DNA of 64,000 nt, from positions 434,001 to 498,000 of the forward strand of contig JAQJZZ010000018.1 of the NCBI GenBank assembly GCA_030077755.1. The letters run 5' to 3'. The DNA comes from Filosporella fistucella. Lineage: Eukaryota; Ascomycota; Leotiomycetes; Helotiales. A program made the translations under genes and the position numbers. The notes below the pieces were generated by a model. The model searched no databases. It had not been told where the DNA came from and was given only the letters and a program-made list of their open reading frames with translations. The first letter of the stretch is position 1. Each line of letters starts with the position of its first letter. This document shows positions 23,995 through 34,186 of this stretch, piece after piece.

Positions 23995-24621
23995 TCATTT
24001 CAACCAAGCATGGTCTAAGCTGACCGTCCATATGTCATAATTTCTCACCTTTGTGTCTCCCACTTTTTCCGCATCAAACTTATCAATTATCTGCCCTCTT
24101 GGTGCAACCATACAATCTTGTAGCCAATTCACATACTCCGGGAAGCTTGTCACGCTTCCGTAAACTCTACATCTCTTCACACCCCTGATTCCTTCAAATA
24201 ATTTCAATGTGCCATATCCACAGCTCCCGAACTGAGCTTGAAAAACTTCAATTGTCAGCTCCTCCTTGCCGCTGAATGCCTCCGCAGCTTTTTCACGATT
24301 GAAGTTTGGATCGCAATCGAGACGGATGCGGATATGAAAACGTTGGATGAGGGCGATTATACTAGAACTCCAGACAGGAGAGTAGTACAGGCGGAGTCGT
24401 GGCAGGGAAGCAAGTAGACTTGGGTGAGCGAGGAATGTATTATTGCTATACAAGATGGCTAGAGCTTCGGAGTTGATTTTACGGCAGACACCGAGTATTT
24501 GAGGGTATATAGGAGGATCTCCAAGCAGACGCGGTTGAGATAGTGGAGGGACGACAAGGAGGTGAGTGTAGATTTGATTGCGTATCTCGCCAGGAAGATC
24601 AAGAAAGTTTGGGGGATCCAT
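23995..24621 (-). CDS. small 2EXR domain (F-box-like) protein
   Basis: A 208-residue protein of the 2EXR type. The start at 24621 puts the motif FLDLPGEIRNQIYTHLL right at the N-terminus (residues 6-22), followed by ILGVCRKINSEALAILYSNN (about 42-61), the second half of the motif. The remainder (GVKRCRVYGSVTSFPEYVNW) matches the general shape of these short fungal proteins. Near the end, a GTGAGA after VGDTK and a TTTGTAG further on could form an intron that would change the last residues (ending HGGR instead of reading to 23995). Distinct in sequence from the 577-residue protein at 16.7 kb, so it is a separate branch of the superfamily. Function unknown; possible adaptor role is inference. 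Confidence 0.75.
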   Translation of the reverse strand: MDPPNFLDLPGEIRNQIYTHLLVVPPLSQPRLLGDPPIYPQILGVCRKINSEALAILYSNNTFLAHPSLLASLPRLRLYYSPVWSSSIIALIQRFHIRIRLDCDPNFNREKAAEAFSGKEELTIEVFQAQFGSCGYGTLKLFEGIRGVKRCRVYGSVTSFPEYVNWLQDCMVAPRGQIIDKFDAEKVGDTKVRNYDIWTVSLDHAWLK

Positions 24622-24978
24622 GACTTTGTCTTTATATATATGCAAATGCAAAAGCAATCTATGAATAGGTAAATACTGACGTACTAAGTGTAATGTCAAG
24701 TAGTATATTAATTGAACTAGGAAAGGTTGAAAGCACTGTACGACATGAAGGTCACTTCAGCGGACCAAAGGGCACGACATCGAAAAAGCCAAGTCAGATA
24801 AGGACTCGACAAGGATCTCGATAACCTTAAATTGACTGCGCACGTGCTTTGCCTCATAAGCACGATCTGACCTTTTACCTAAGACACGTACATCACATTC
24901 TTCGCCAGCCGTAAGATCCCACTTTCATTCAAGAGTTGTTGAATAGCCTCATGAAATAACTTACAAGTGCTGCCCATC
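24622..24978. other. divergent promoter region
   Basis: 357 bp between the minus-strand 2EXR gene and the plus-strand cystinosin-like gene; both starts face outward, so it serves both. No further gene seen. Confidence 0.6.
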
Positions 24979-25973
24979 ATGGCAGCTCTTTTATCCATCA
25001 TCTCATGGCGTAAGTGTGTCTCAAACCCTTTTACTAGTACATTTCGATTTGACGCATTATGCGCCTTTTCAAGATGTAGTGAAACAAACCGCCACTAACG
25101 CCTTACAGTCTTTGGCTGGGTCTATACGCTCTGCTGGTCCCTATCTTTTTACCCGCAGCCGATCCTCAACTTTCGCCGAAAATCCACTTCTGGTACCACG
25201 GTTGATTTCCCAACTATCAACGTCCTAGGCTTTCTAGCTTACTTCATCTCAAACCTCTCCTTCCTCTATTCCCCCCTTATCCGCAAACAATATGCGCTCC
25301 GAAATCATGGTCTCGTGCCGACCGTGCAGTTTAACGATCTCGCATTTGCTGCGCATGCCGTAGTTCTGAGCTCTATTGTTGTCACGCAATTTGTCCCCGG
25401 CTTATGGGGTTTCGAGCGTCGCGGAAAGGCTGGCGGAGGAAGACCAAGTAGAGGCATAATGGGAATAGGCGTTGGCAGTATTCTGGGGGTTACAATCGTC
25501 ACCATCATCGTCTGGACTCGGCAGGATTCTGATCCAAAGACTGGCTGGGCATGGATTGATGTTGTACGTTACACAGGTCTTTGTACAATGTACCTCGCTA
25601 ACCGATGATAACACAGGTCTACGCGACTTCATACGTCAAGCTCTTCATCACCCTTGTCAAATACATGCCACAAGTGCTAATTAATTATCGAAATCAATCT
25701 ACCCGTGGTTGGTCGATCGCCCAGATCCTACTCGACTTTGCAGGTGGCATCTTATCAATCTGGCAACTGAGTATCGACAGCTATTTACAAGGCGACTGGT
25801 CTGGTATCACCGGAAACCCAGTTAAGCTCGCTCTTGGAAATGTGAGCGTATTTTTCGACATCATATTCATGACTCAGCACTATGTGCTTTATAGAGGAAA
25901 GCATGGGAAGGATTACACGGAAGGCGAAGAAGATCCTTTATTGGATAGTGATCGCGAGGAGAGGATTGAGTAG
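24979..25973 (+). CDS. cystinosin-like PQ-loop transporter
   Basis: Vacuolar/lysosomal proton-coupled cystine exporter family, seven membrane segments. Exons 24979-25009, 25109-25563 and 25617-25973 in phases 1 and 0 give 280 residues. First PQ-loop: [20 protein letters not shown] followed by [12 protein letters not shown]; second PQ-loop: [19 protein letters not shown] followed by [20 protein letters not shown]. The segment [16 protein letters not shown] corresponds to the conserved N-D-x-x-F-x-x-H-A-V region of cystinosin, and the C-terminus keeps [15 protein letters not shown]. The acidic tail [12 protein letters not shown] contains a dileucine-type sorting signal, consistent with vacuolar targeting. 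The first exon is only 31 nt long. Assignment to the cystinosin branch rather than other PQ-loop families rests on these motifs and is firm. Confidence 0.92.
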
Positions 25974-26319
25974 TAGAGAAATGAAGCATTTGGCATTCTG
26001 ATTTCCAGATGGGGTTTGGTGGTACACTTCAACTTGATACCCAGATTTTTTGCGCATGATTTTGCTGGTGTCTAGAGTTTATAAACGGTACATGTTTAAG
26101 CTCACATAAGATCTATTTACACTTTTTTTCGGGTCGTCTCTAGATCTACGCTGCTTAAGTCCAATGTTTCACTGTAAAATGCAATTAAGACTTTTGTGGC
26201 TTTGCTGTGCGAGCACGATCCTGGTTGTATTTTCACCAAGTGCTACATTCAGCACCAGCTGACCAAGTGCCTAAATACAACATAGCCATCTACCACTATT
26301 CCTCAAAGACTCGACCGAA
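25974..26319. other. 3' flank, no gene
   Basis: Downstream region of the cystinosin-like gene; no supported frame. Confidence 0.6.
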
Positions 26320-26885
26320 TTGTTCATTCCTCCGAGCGAGCCTGTGACAAATTGATGGCAAGAACCTGCTCGGCGATGAGTGTCAATGTATTCTCAGCAT
26401 CCTCAGCCCTCTCGAAAACACCACTGAATCTCCTCATAGCGTTCTCCAATTCGTCGAGAGACTCGTTGAGTTTGGCGCAAACTTCTTGGGAATCACCCAC
26501 CTCCACTCCCTCGCTTCTATCCTTATCCATCATGAGTGTCTTGATCTTCAGGAGAACATTGATGTTGCCGACATTAGCTGCATATCTACCGCCTAGAGAC
26601 TGTCCAGTATCGGCGGGAACGATGGTGTCTCGGATACCACCAATTGTCTTTGTCTCAACAGCTCCAATCTTGTCAGCCTAGAGAATATTGCAACGCTCTC
26701 GCATCTTTTGAAGCAATGCCACCAGCTCCTCGTCTCCTTCGACCTTTGCAATTTGATCGTCAAAGTGAGCTACTTGAGCCTTCCAGACGACGATGAAATT
26801 ATCAACCTGTTGCCGGACTTGGAAGCCATCTCTGTCCTTTTCCTTGCATTCTGAGAATTTTCCCCGGCTGCTTTAACGATGGTAG
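26320..26885 (-). pseudogene. broken gene of unknown family, one in-frame TAG
   Basis: On the minus strand a protein-like frame runs from about 26880 to the stop at 26324: KDRDGFQVRQQVDNFIVVWK, then EGDEELVALLQKMRERCNIL, a TAG at 26680-26678, then ADKIGAVETKTIGGIRDTIV and KLNESLDELENAMRRFSGVF to ARSEE. The frame is the same on both sides of the TAG, and TAG differs from CAG (Gln) by one C-to-T change. Upstream the frame is closed by TAA and I find no splice site that would add a clean 5' exon. Two frames further upstream (27248-26870) contain pieces such as HVLPCQNCSKIL and FTCGHTY that may belong to the same lost 5' part. Helical and charged; family not recognised. Confidence 0.5.
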
Positions 26886-27249
26886 AGGATAAAGAAGCGA
26901 AGGGTATGTTGATGGACAGTTGGAAGTATATGTGTGGCCACAGGTGAACTTCCATACAAAATTGCGTTTTGGATTCTTCATGGCTTCGTAGACTATCAGC
27001 GTAGGAGGACTTGAAAGGAGTCAGCAAAGCCTCTTTTTGTGAATACCATCGAGACTGACCTTTCAAAGAATTTTGCTGCAGTTTTGACAAGGTAGGACGT
27101 GAGGCTCTGATTCGTCTTGAAGATGGTTGTTGTTGTCGTACACATGAGATCCCCTCGCGGTGGAAACTTCAGTAACGCGAGACAGGAAAAGAGAATTCAA
27201 AATCCCAAGGTTCGCTAGATTGCTAGTGTTGGTGACTTTCCCCAACAAG

Positions 27250-27561
27250 CTTGTGCTGAAAGTATGATGCCTGGTAAAAAAGAACAGATAGGTATCAGTA
27301 TAGAAATCGGGTGAGCAAGTCTAGAGTGCTATGATCCTCAATACTACTTAGGCATAACAGAGAACGCATTTTCGCACTCGCGTTATGCTCAATAGGGAAA
27401 GCACAGATTTTGGTTCTCAAACTAAACCTCTATGCAAACATCTTAATGGCTCAAGCCATTCCATTTTCGCAATGTACAGAGATATTTGACATTGATTTAG
27501 CCCAAACCACCAACAACGCCAAAAGCGCCTTCCATTTTGATTTTCCACATCATGAAACAAA
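27250..27561. other. spacer
   Basis: Between the broken gene and the EBP2 stop codon; nothing seen beyond a 3' flank. Confidence 0.5.
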
Positions 27562-28791
27562 TTATCTCTTTCCAGCTCTCCTCGCCTTTCCAGGTCTCTT
27601 TGCTGCACCGCCCTTCATCTTCTTGGTCGAGAAACCCTTCAGATCTCCACTGCTCATAGCATCTCCACTCTTCTTAAACCTCTTCTTGCCTCCAAACCCA
27701 AATTTCTCATCTTTCTTTGCACGTTTATTAGGTCCTTGTCTATCTTTTCTCGAGTTTTTGGCAGATCCTATCTCTTCATCGACCGCTACGTCGAACATAT
27801 CGGCTTCGTTGGTAGCTTCGGTATCTCCACCTTGACGCTCTGTCAAAAAGTTAGCCTGTATTCTCACTCAATGACTTGGAGTGACAAACTTCTCTTCAAG
27901 GTCTTGATTTTATCCAAGGTTTGCTTGCGTTCTTTATCACGCTCTTGTAGTTTTGCAACCTGTACTTGCTTGCCAAACTTCTTCAGGTCTCTCTGTTTCC
28001 TCGCCTCGGCGCTTGCCTTCTTGCCTGCTGCTTCATCAATCAATTTCGCCTTGATTTTCGCCATATGCTCATCTGCCTTGACCATCTCTGCGAAATAATC
28101 TGTCGGTCTGGTAAATGGAATACCTTCATCCTTGAATTGTTTTCGAGCTTCCTTGACTGCTGACAGAGATTGCGCATAGAAAGCAAGCTCTCTTGTGAGA
28201 TCGTCGGAAACATCCTCAATCACTACTGGCTCAGCAGTAGTTACAGATTGATGTTCTGAGAAAGCTAATTTCGAGATAGGTAGTGCGATTCGCTTCAAGG
28301 CAGCTGTCAGAGCGACAGTATTATTGATTGTAAGGCGTTGATGTGGAATGATATCTTCCTTCTCCTCATCGTCCAAATCTTCCAGGTCAGACATTGGAAT
28401 GTCTTCCTCATCTTCCTCTTCCGAGTCGTTGTCTTGGTCATTGTTTCCTACCGAAGAGTCGCTGTCACTTTCATCAATGCCATCGAAATCAATCTGGAAA
28501 GAAGTCAGAAATGCGATAGTGAGAGAGGAATTGGGTACATACCTTCATGGGAGCCTCGATCTCTTCTTCGCTTCCGCTCTCTGCATCGCTACCTTCAGGT
28601 GCTGCTTCCTCCTCCTCTTCGACATCTTCCCATTCTTCCTCAGTTATCTTCCCATTTGGCTTTTCGATCACCCCGCCCTTCATCGCTTTGGACTTTCTCG
28701 CCGCTTTTTCTTTCTTTTGTAAATGTTGCTTCTTGAAATCAGTACCCTTATCCGCTGCAAGTGCCATCTTCAATTTGCTTTTCGTAACCAT
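27562..28791 (-). CDS. EBP2: EBP2, nucleolar 60S ribosome biogenesis factor
   Basis: Nucleolar protein required for 27S pre-rRNA processing and 60S assembly. Exons 28791-28543, 28493-27890 and 27839-27562 (phases 0 and 1) give 376 residues. The join at intron 2 restores LDKIKTLKRKRQGGD, the conserved EBP2 signature; the intron has donor GTTTGT and branch GCTAAC. Layout: Lys-rich N-terminus, long acidic Glu/Asp/Ser tracts (residues about 45-110), the conserved core RELAFYAQSLSAVKEARKQF and PFTRPTDYFAEMVKADEHM, a coiled coil (KKFGKQVQVAKLQERDKERK), and a basic C-terminus ending KRPGKARRAGKR that serves as a nucleolar signal. Core motifs are unmistakable for the family. Confidence 0.95.
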
Positions 28792-29889
28792 TGTTGCGAT
28801 GTTGTGTTTTGCGGCGCAAAACTCCCAAGCTTGGTGATGTCGAAAGTCGTCTCAAAAATAATTTTGGTCCAACTTTTCGAAGCTCTACGCTAGACCCTTC
28901 ACCGCCTTCCACTTTGGGCGGCTATTCTTACACAAAGCCATATTTACAGCTGCCAAGGTTTTATGCACATAAATAAATTATGCAACATCCAAGATCTCCA
29001 ACCCACCACTTAATTTTCAGAACAGCAAATTCCAGAGGAACAGCTCCATCGATTATGAAAGTCAAACTGCAAGCTATTACCGAATCTCTACAACATAAAG
29101 TCTTTCATATGTATTCAAGTAACAATTCAAAATAGTGGTCCAGATTTTACTCGATTGAAAATAGTAAAGTGCCTGGGAAGCACAAACCTGGTGCAAAGTA
29201 TATACATATAATTGTTTAGTCTCTTTCGATGTTCCTGAGTGCGGATTTCGTGATTTGGGTTCCTGACTCTATTTTTTATTATCATATAATTGTTGTCTTT
29301 CATGTCTTATACTTCGAGAAATATAGAAGTCTCTGAAAAGACTACCGGACCAAGTATATTCTATAGTATTTCAACGGGATGAGATTTGTGTATATGCTTC
29401 CAAAAAGTGAATTCTATGATTAATTCTTAAGTCCATCATAATTCTAACTCCTCTCAACGAAGTATGTAATACTAGTAGAAAATTGAAGGACATTGCTGGG
29501 ATGCCATCGCGACAGTAAATGCAGAGATGTCACGAATCCCGACACCAACCTCGAGGCTCTGTAATCTCTCAATGCTTCAATACACCCTCCTAATTTGTTC
29601 CACCATACCTAATTAATACCTCCATTGCTAGGTATGATTATGTTAGATAAATGCGAAAGAAATTGGGGTAATAGGGGTTTCACTTATGCCGAGTCAGCAT
29701 TGCCGAGTCACGAGTCAAATTACTCGTCGCGTCTTCGGAATTGACATTACTGGGGACGCGACGTGATTTAAGATTCAGCACCTCAATTCAGAAGCGATAC
29801 TGTCCGGGCCACCTTTGTGAGATAATTCAAATTTGTTAGAGCATTCCTCCAACTCGGAACAACCTCGATCTCGATATACTACACTCAGA
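28792..29889. other. intergenic region, divergent
   Basis: 1.1 kb between the EBP2 start (minus) and the repeat-protein start (plus). AT-rich in the middle; no supported gene. Confidence 0.55.
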
Positions 29890-30828
29890 ATGCCTAATTT
29901 TTTCGATGCCTTACCGCATGACGACTTTCAGAAGCTGCTAGATTTGGAGCGTGCAGCTTTCATAGCAAGATTACATGGCACTCAAAATGAAGTTAATCTG
30001 ATCGCTGCTGGCATTCAAACTGCTAATGCAGCACGGCTCCGGAATATGCGACAGATTGATGGGTTGGAACGCATCGCAATTGAGAATCAATGGGAAAGCA
30101 AACGAAACACGATTTGCGAAGAATCCCATGCTAAAGTTTCGGAGATCCACTGGCTAGGAAACGTGGAGGCTGATGCCATTAAAGAATACTATAAATCTAT
30201 GGAAAATACCATAGACGAAGTGACTGCAGCTAGGACTGACGAGCTCAATGGACTAGGAGAAGTGGAGGCACAAGCAATTAGAGAATACTACGGCGTTATG
30301 GAAAACGCTGTGGAAGAATTGACGACTTTTAGGAATGGCGAGGTCTCGGGCCTTGGTGCCGTTGAGGCGGATTGCATGACAAAAATGTTCGAAGCTGAGC
30401 AAAATGCCAAGGTCGACGCTGTCAATGACTTGGGCGAAGCACGAGTCAACGACGTCAAGAAACTCACTAAGCATGAGGGAGATTGCATTACGGCGACACA
30501 TAAGGCTGAGCAAGCTGCAAGAGCCAAAGCCATCAGTGAGCAAAATGTGGCAGTACTGAAGGAGATCAAGACGACAAGGGATCATGAAAGGAAATGCATC
30601 ACAAAAACTTGGGCTGCGGAGGAGGCGGCTAGAGTTGCCGCTGTGAAGGCTGAGAGCCAATTGCGAATGGATTTATTGAGAGAGGAAATGAAGTTGAAGA
30701 TGGAGTTGATGAGAGAGGAGAGTACGATGAGGATGGAGGAGGAGAGGGGTGTATCTGTAACAAGAACCTCTGAAAACAGGCGTGTGCAGTCAGTAAGAGT
30801 GAGCAAGAGGAAGAGAGTTTCTTCTTAA
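29890..30828 (+). CDS. coiled-coil protein with 33-residue tandem repeats
   Basis: Single-exon protein of 312 residues, family not recognised. The first ATG is 29890 (MPNFFDALPHDDFQKLL). Almost the whole protein is charged and helical. A repeat is visible: LGNVEADAIKEYYKSMEN, LGEVEAQAIREYYGVMEN and LGAVEADCMTKMFEAEQN begin at 30154, 30253 and 30352, exactly 99 bp apart. Two more distant copies follow with 37-codon spacing: LTKHEGDCITATHKAEQAA (30463) and TRDHERKCITKTWAAEEAA (30574). The C-terminus has a Met/Glu-rich helix (MKLKMELMREESTMRMEEE) and a basic tail KRKRVSS that could be a nuclear signal. No signal peptide or membrane segment. An elongated scaffold or filament-like protein is my inference. 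Confidence 0.75.
   Translation: MPNFFDALPHDDFQKLLDLERAAFIARLHGTQNEVNLIAAGIQTANAARLRNMRQIDGLERIAIENQWESKRNTICEESHAKVSEIHWLGNVEADAIKEYYKSMENTIDEVTAARTDELNGLGEVEAQAIREYYGVMENAVEELTTFRNGEVSGLGAVEADCMTKMFEAEQNAKVDAVNDLGEARVNDVKKLTKHEGDCITATHKAEQAARAKAISEQNVAVLKEIKTTRDHERKCITKTWAAEEAARVAAVKAESQLRMDLLREEMKLKMELMREESTMRMEEERGVSVTRTSENRRVQSVRVSKRKRVSS
30154..30684 (+). repeat. in-frame coding repeat, 99-bp then 111-bp period
   Basis: Units start at 30154, 30253, 30352 (period 99), then 30463 and 30574 (period 111). All periods are multiples of three, so the repeat acts at protein level; the first three units are most alike. Likely old internal duplications. Confidence 0.65.
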
Positions 30829-31222
30829 GGAAGTATGTAAATGTACAGGATGTAATTGATAGCTCAGGGTTATATGGAGGTGTTTCTTTTTCACATTATT
30901 CATGTATCATACTCTTAATATTTAGATGGGTGGCTTACACAATGAAAGGGCACGATTCAGCATATACTCGTTATTGCAACTTGAGCATTTTGATCTTCTC
31001 AGCAGAGACATCACCAAGGCTATCTATCTGCATAACCTGTGCAGCAAATTCAAAGCGCCTCAACACCAATCGCAACTCAAGCATTGTGAGTATGGAAAAA
31101 AAAAAAAACAGAGAATATCTCGTACCAACAAAGAGGATCCAATATCTTCAAAGTCCGCACTATCCATAAAAGAAAAGCTCTTCCACGACCGAGATCTCCT
31201 TTCCAGAGTAACATCCAACCCC
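30829..31222. other. convergent 3' spacer
   Basis: Lies between the stop of the repeat protein (plus) and the stop of the Cys-rich protein (minus). Holds both 3' flanks and a run of 13 A at about 31096-31108. No gene seen. Confidence 0.6.
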
Positions 31223-31777
31223 TCAGATATTCTCCTCCATACAATCGCAACATCTCTCATGCTTGCAGAACAGAGTATCACAATGCTCATCAATACCAAT
31301 TTCAATGTTCAGTCCTTCGCAGTTGCAACATCTCCAAGTAACATCCTCACGATCCATCGGGTCAAGGCCTCTCGTCTCAGCAGGTTCCGAATAAACATCC
31401 ACTTCCCTAGGGTTCCGACGGTAAAAAGAAGTCCAATCGTAGCATCCCATCTTACACTTGACGTGTTCACATTCCTCGTCCGAACATTCTCCGCCGTCAT
31501 TCACGTTCTCCGTCGAGCATTCGCAGCATTGCCAAACGACGACAGTTGGATCTTGAACGTCGCCGGACTGTGGTCCACAGCTGGTACAATCTTCGTGCGA
31601 GCATCTCACACATATTCCCGCCCAGAAGTTCTGCATCGTGTCGCAGGAACAGCACCGTTGGTTGCCGCAGAACAATTGTCCGTCTTCTTCTTCGACAATG
31701 GCTGCGTCTGATGTCTCGACGTCGTTTTGGTCGATAGTAGGAGAGGAGGCAGTGGTGTTGTTATTGGAAGAATCCAT
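31223..31777 (-). CDS. Cys-rich protein with three zinc-ribbon-like modules
   Basis: Single-exon protein of 184 residues, rich in Cys, Glu and Asp. Three modules follow each other: LFCGNQRCCSCDTM ... GICVRCSHEDCTSC; VWQCCECSTENVNDGGEC ... CEHVKCKMGC; TWRCCNCEGLNIEIGIDEHC ... CKHERCCDC. Each has the layout W-x-C-C-x-C, 8-12 residues, C-x4-5-C-x-H-x2-C-x2-C, which looks like a zinc-binding ribbon related in spacing to RanBP2-type fingers but with more Cys/His. No signal peptide, so probably intracellular. Similar short proteins seem to be common in leotiomycetes (general impression, not checked). The start at 31777 is the first ATG of the frame. Role unknown; protein or nucleic-acid binding is inference. 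Confidence 0.7.
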   Translation of the reverse strand: MDSSNNNTTASSPTIDQNDVETSDAAIVEEEDGQLFCGNQRCCSCDTMQNFWAGICVRCSHEDCTSCGPQSGDVQDPTVVVWQCCECSTENVNDGGECSDEECEHVKCKMGCYDWTSFYRRNPREVDVYSEPAETRGLDPMDREDVTWRCCNCEGLNIEIGIDEHCDTLFCKHERCCDCMEENI

Positions 31778-32604
31778 CTTGATTTTGCTTGCTGGTACGT
31801 GACGGACAAGAAGGTAGATGTTTTGGAGAGATGTGGGTTGCTATTTTGGAAAAGGTGAAGTAGCTCTAGCAGAAAGTCGAAGAATGCAATTCGTCAGCGT
31901 GTACTCGGTGCTGACGAAGATTCAGGACGTGTAATGCGAGGCTAAAGCGTCGATTGAGTCGGCGGGGTTCGAATAGTTAGTCTTCTTCGCATGGAAAAGT
32001 TGTTGGATAGTTCATGTCGAAGTCCGGGACGAATTTAGACGCTTTGTGCGTGCATCCTGAAGCAAAGATGCTTCACACCTCATCATTGAGTAGAAAGCTT
32101 GAACTGGTGGCGGAGAATAGCTTCAAAGGTTCAATACGTTTTGATGAAGGAAAAGCAGATTAATAAGAAAGTTTCAAGAAAGTTTCAAGAAAGTTTTGTT
32201 ACCGGTTCTAACAACATAGTACGTTATATGCTTGCCATTTTGACTCTCTGATTATTCGAGAATGAAATCCGGACATTAAAGTATTCCTTTGAATATTATA
32301 AAAGATTCTATTTATAAGTCCTAGTTGATTGTCCTATAATAGACTCCGAATCCAGACTTGCAAATTGGAAAGTAAAAAGCTTAGGTCTTAGAAATTATTG
32401 TAAAGACTTTAGGAGAGGCAGATTATATATCTAATATATAAAGTATAATATAGCTTAATAAATTCAAGTATAAATAATTATTAAAACAAAAGAAAGAGCT
32501 TTAAAAGTGTTTTATAAACCTTAATAATATTATGTCATATTATATATTTAAATAAAGAATATAAAAATTAAAATATAAAAAGCGTACCCTAGTACAATTT
32601 TGAT
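31778..32604. other. AT-rich island
   Basis: Promoter of the Cys-rich gene, then a strongly AT-rich block from about 32260 to 32585 full of TATA, AATA and TTAA words, of the kind left by repeat-induced point mutation of old transposons. No recognisable transposon protein remains. Confidence 0.55.
32166..32197 (+). repeat. 11-bp tandem repeat, about 2.8 copies
   Basis: The unit AGAAAGTTTCA is repeated without change twice and then partly a third time. Microsatellite-like, no known role. Confidence 0.6.
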
Positions 32605-32911
32605 ATGTGCTACGACGCGCTCCGCAGTGTGGTTGTGCAAACCTCGATTCCAGCCCCTGGCGGTAAGCTCTGTAGCTTTTTATCCACGTAATGTACCATT
32701 GTATTGTACTGATATGTGATCTCTGTAATCAGTGGCTCAGTTCGAAAATGTGCCGCCGACCTGCATGGTACTCGCGACTGTCTTGATCGGCGGCTGTGGG
32801 ATCTCTGGCCCTGAACCCACGCCCTGCGGCTCAGCCTGCCTGTCCTACTCTGGAGTGACAGACGACCAAATGGGCCAGCTCTCCCAGGCTCTGGCGCCGT
32901 ATGGTGTTTAG
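32605..32911 (+). CDS. small spliced Cys-containing protein in GC-rich patch (tentative)
   Basis: Exons 32605-32662 and 32733-32911 join in phase 1 (donor GGTAAGC, acceptor AATCAG) to give 78 residues. The protein starts MCYDALRSVVVQTSIPAPG and continues with FENVPPTCMVLATVLIGGC and PTPCGSACLSYSGVTDDQM to the stop. Five to six Cys and small residues suggest a folded domain. The coding bases are clearly richer in G/C than the AT-rich DNA upstream, and splice sites, phase and codon choice agree, so I think the exons are or were real. There is no signal peptide; an upstream exon may have been lost into the AT-rich island, making this possibly a truncated gene. Family not recognised. Confidence 0.45.
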
Positions 32912-33228
32912 GAGATGCTCGCAGCTCGGCAATTGTGGCTGACTTGCCGGCTTTTGCAGAAGATGGATGAGCTCGAGTGATTTCTGTCGTTAGGTTGTAT
33001 TGGAGGTGCTCTTTGGTTGCAGAAGACTATGAATTGCTTGTACATCGTTCAGCTGCTAGGTCGTTTGAGTATTCAACATACTGGATTGGAAGTCCTGGAG
33101 TATTCCCCGTGCCAACGAGACTACAAAAATGTTTCCCTGTGAAATTTCATTTGCCAGTCAAGGATCAATAACCTCCAACTACCCCGTTAAGCGTCTGAAC
33201 AGCGAATAAATTTACCATACTATCAAGC
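32912..33228. other. spacer
   Basis: Convergent 3' flanks of the small spliced gene and of the unknown protein at 33.2-34.2 kb. No gene seen. Confidence 0.55.
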
Positions 33229-34186
33229 TCAAGACCATTTGATAGTACCATCCGAATTGACCGTTGGTGGTCCAGTAAACATATTACCAGATCTCGGCCC
33301 ATTCTTCACTCCACGTCCTATTCCAAGGATCTCCTTCACTGTACCACAGTCAGCAAAGTACAATTGAGAGAGGGGAGGAATACGTACTATTATGCAATAT
33401 GCCACTTGGCTTCCTCTCGGCAGCGTTTTGGACCTTCTGATCTGCCCTCCTATTTTTGGAGTCTTCAGCCTCTTCTTTCAATCCTTCTTTCCGCGTCTCC
33501 TGATAAATCCTCGCTACCCATATTGCGACCAGGAGATCTAATATTTTCTTGTGGAGAGGAATAAGAATAACAATACTCTCTGGGTCCGTTCGCCAATTTT
33601 CGGCAGGCTTCTCAGTAGCGACGAGATTTCCACTGGCGTCTTTCCACTTTATACACCCTTTTACAGACTTCGCAGTAAAGGCTATTTTTCCTTCACCACT
33701 AAATCGCCCATTATAGCTCCTCGCCTCCCAGGATCTAACTATTCCCCATCGTTTTTCCAACACCACACATTGGTCTGATGGAGCTCGCAGATCGCTGATA
33801 GCCGTGGTGTTCGGACGGCGTGGATATTCTTTGTGCTCGCAGACTTTATACAAGGTATAACGCTCTTGAAAGTTGTTTAGCCTGCCATCTGGACGCAAAG
33901 GGCTCTCAGGCAGGATCTCGACGAGCGAGACGGTCAGAGAATGTCCGTCAAGAGGTTGTGTAAGCTCGTAGAGAGCGCGGGTATGAGCCCGAGTAGGCGT
34001 GATGAGAGTTGAGTTTGGAAGTAGGACGAGGGTTACGGGCGATGCGCTGAATGCTGGAGGTCTCTCCTCGTCACTCTCACTAGAGAGAATTCGATTTGCG
34101 GACGAGCTTACGGCTCGGGATTCGTTGATAGCATCTACGTAGGCTGGAGGAGCTCTATTGGTTTCAAGCATCTGCTGGTCCATCAT
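33229..34186 (-). CDS. hypothetical protein
   Basis: Exons 34186-33388 and 33338-33229 join in phase 1 (donor GTACGT, acceptor TACAG) to give 302 residues. The N-terminal 50 residues are polar and probably disordered (MMDQQMLETNRAPPAY ... SSESDEERPPAF). A compact central part follows: VTLVLLPNSTLITPTRAHTR, then FQERYTLYKVCEHKEYPRRP, WGIVRSWEARSYNG and KGCIKWKDASGNLVATEKP, which looks beta-rich. Next comes a hydrophobic helix (IVILIPLHKKILDLLVAIWV) and a highly charged coiled coil (KEGLKEEAEDSKNRR). The short second exon ends GPPTVNSDGTIKWS. I do not recognise the family. A MM start leaves the first Met ambiguous by one codon. Probably a lineage-specific intracellular protein. Confidence 0.65.

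Noticed and set aside
30926..31711. 261-codon plus-strand frame
   Set aside because: Antisense to the three-module Cys-rich protein, whose spacing of Cys is far more convincing.
31960..31990. GGTTCGAA-like sequence suggesting a tRNA T-arm
   Set aside because: No matching acceptor stem, anticodon arm or D-arm around it; similar short matches (near 36345) also fail. I found no tRNA in the window.
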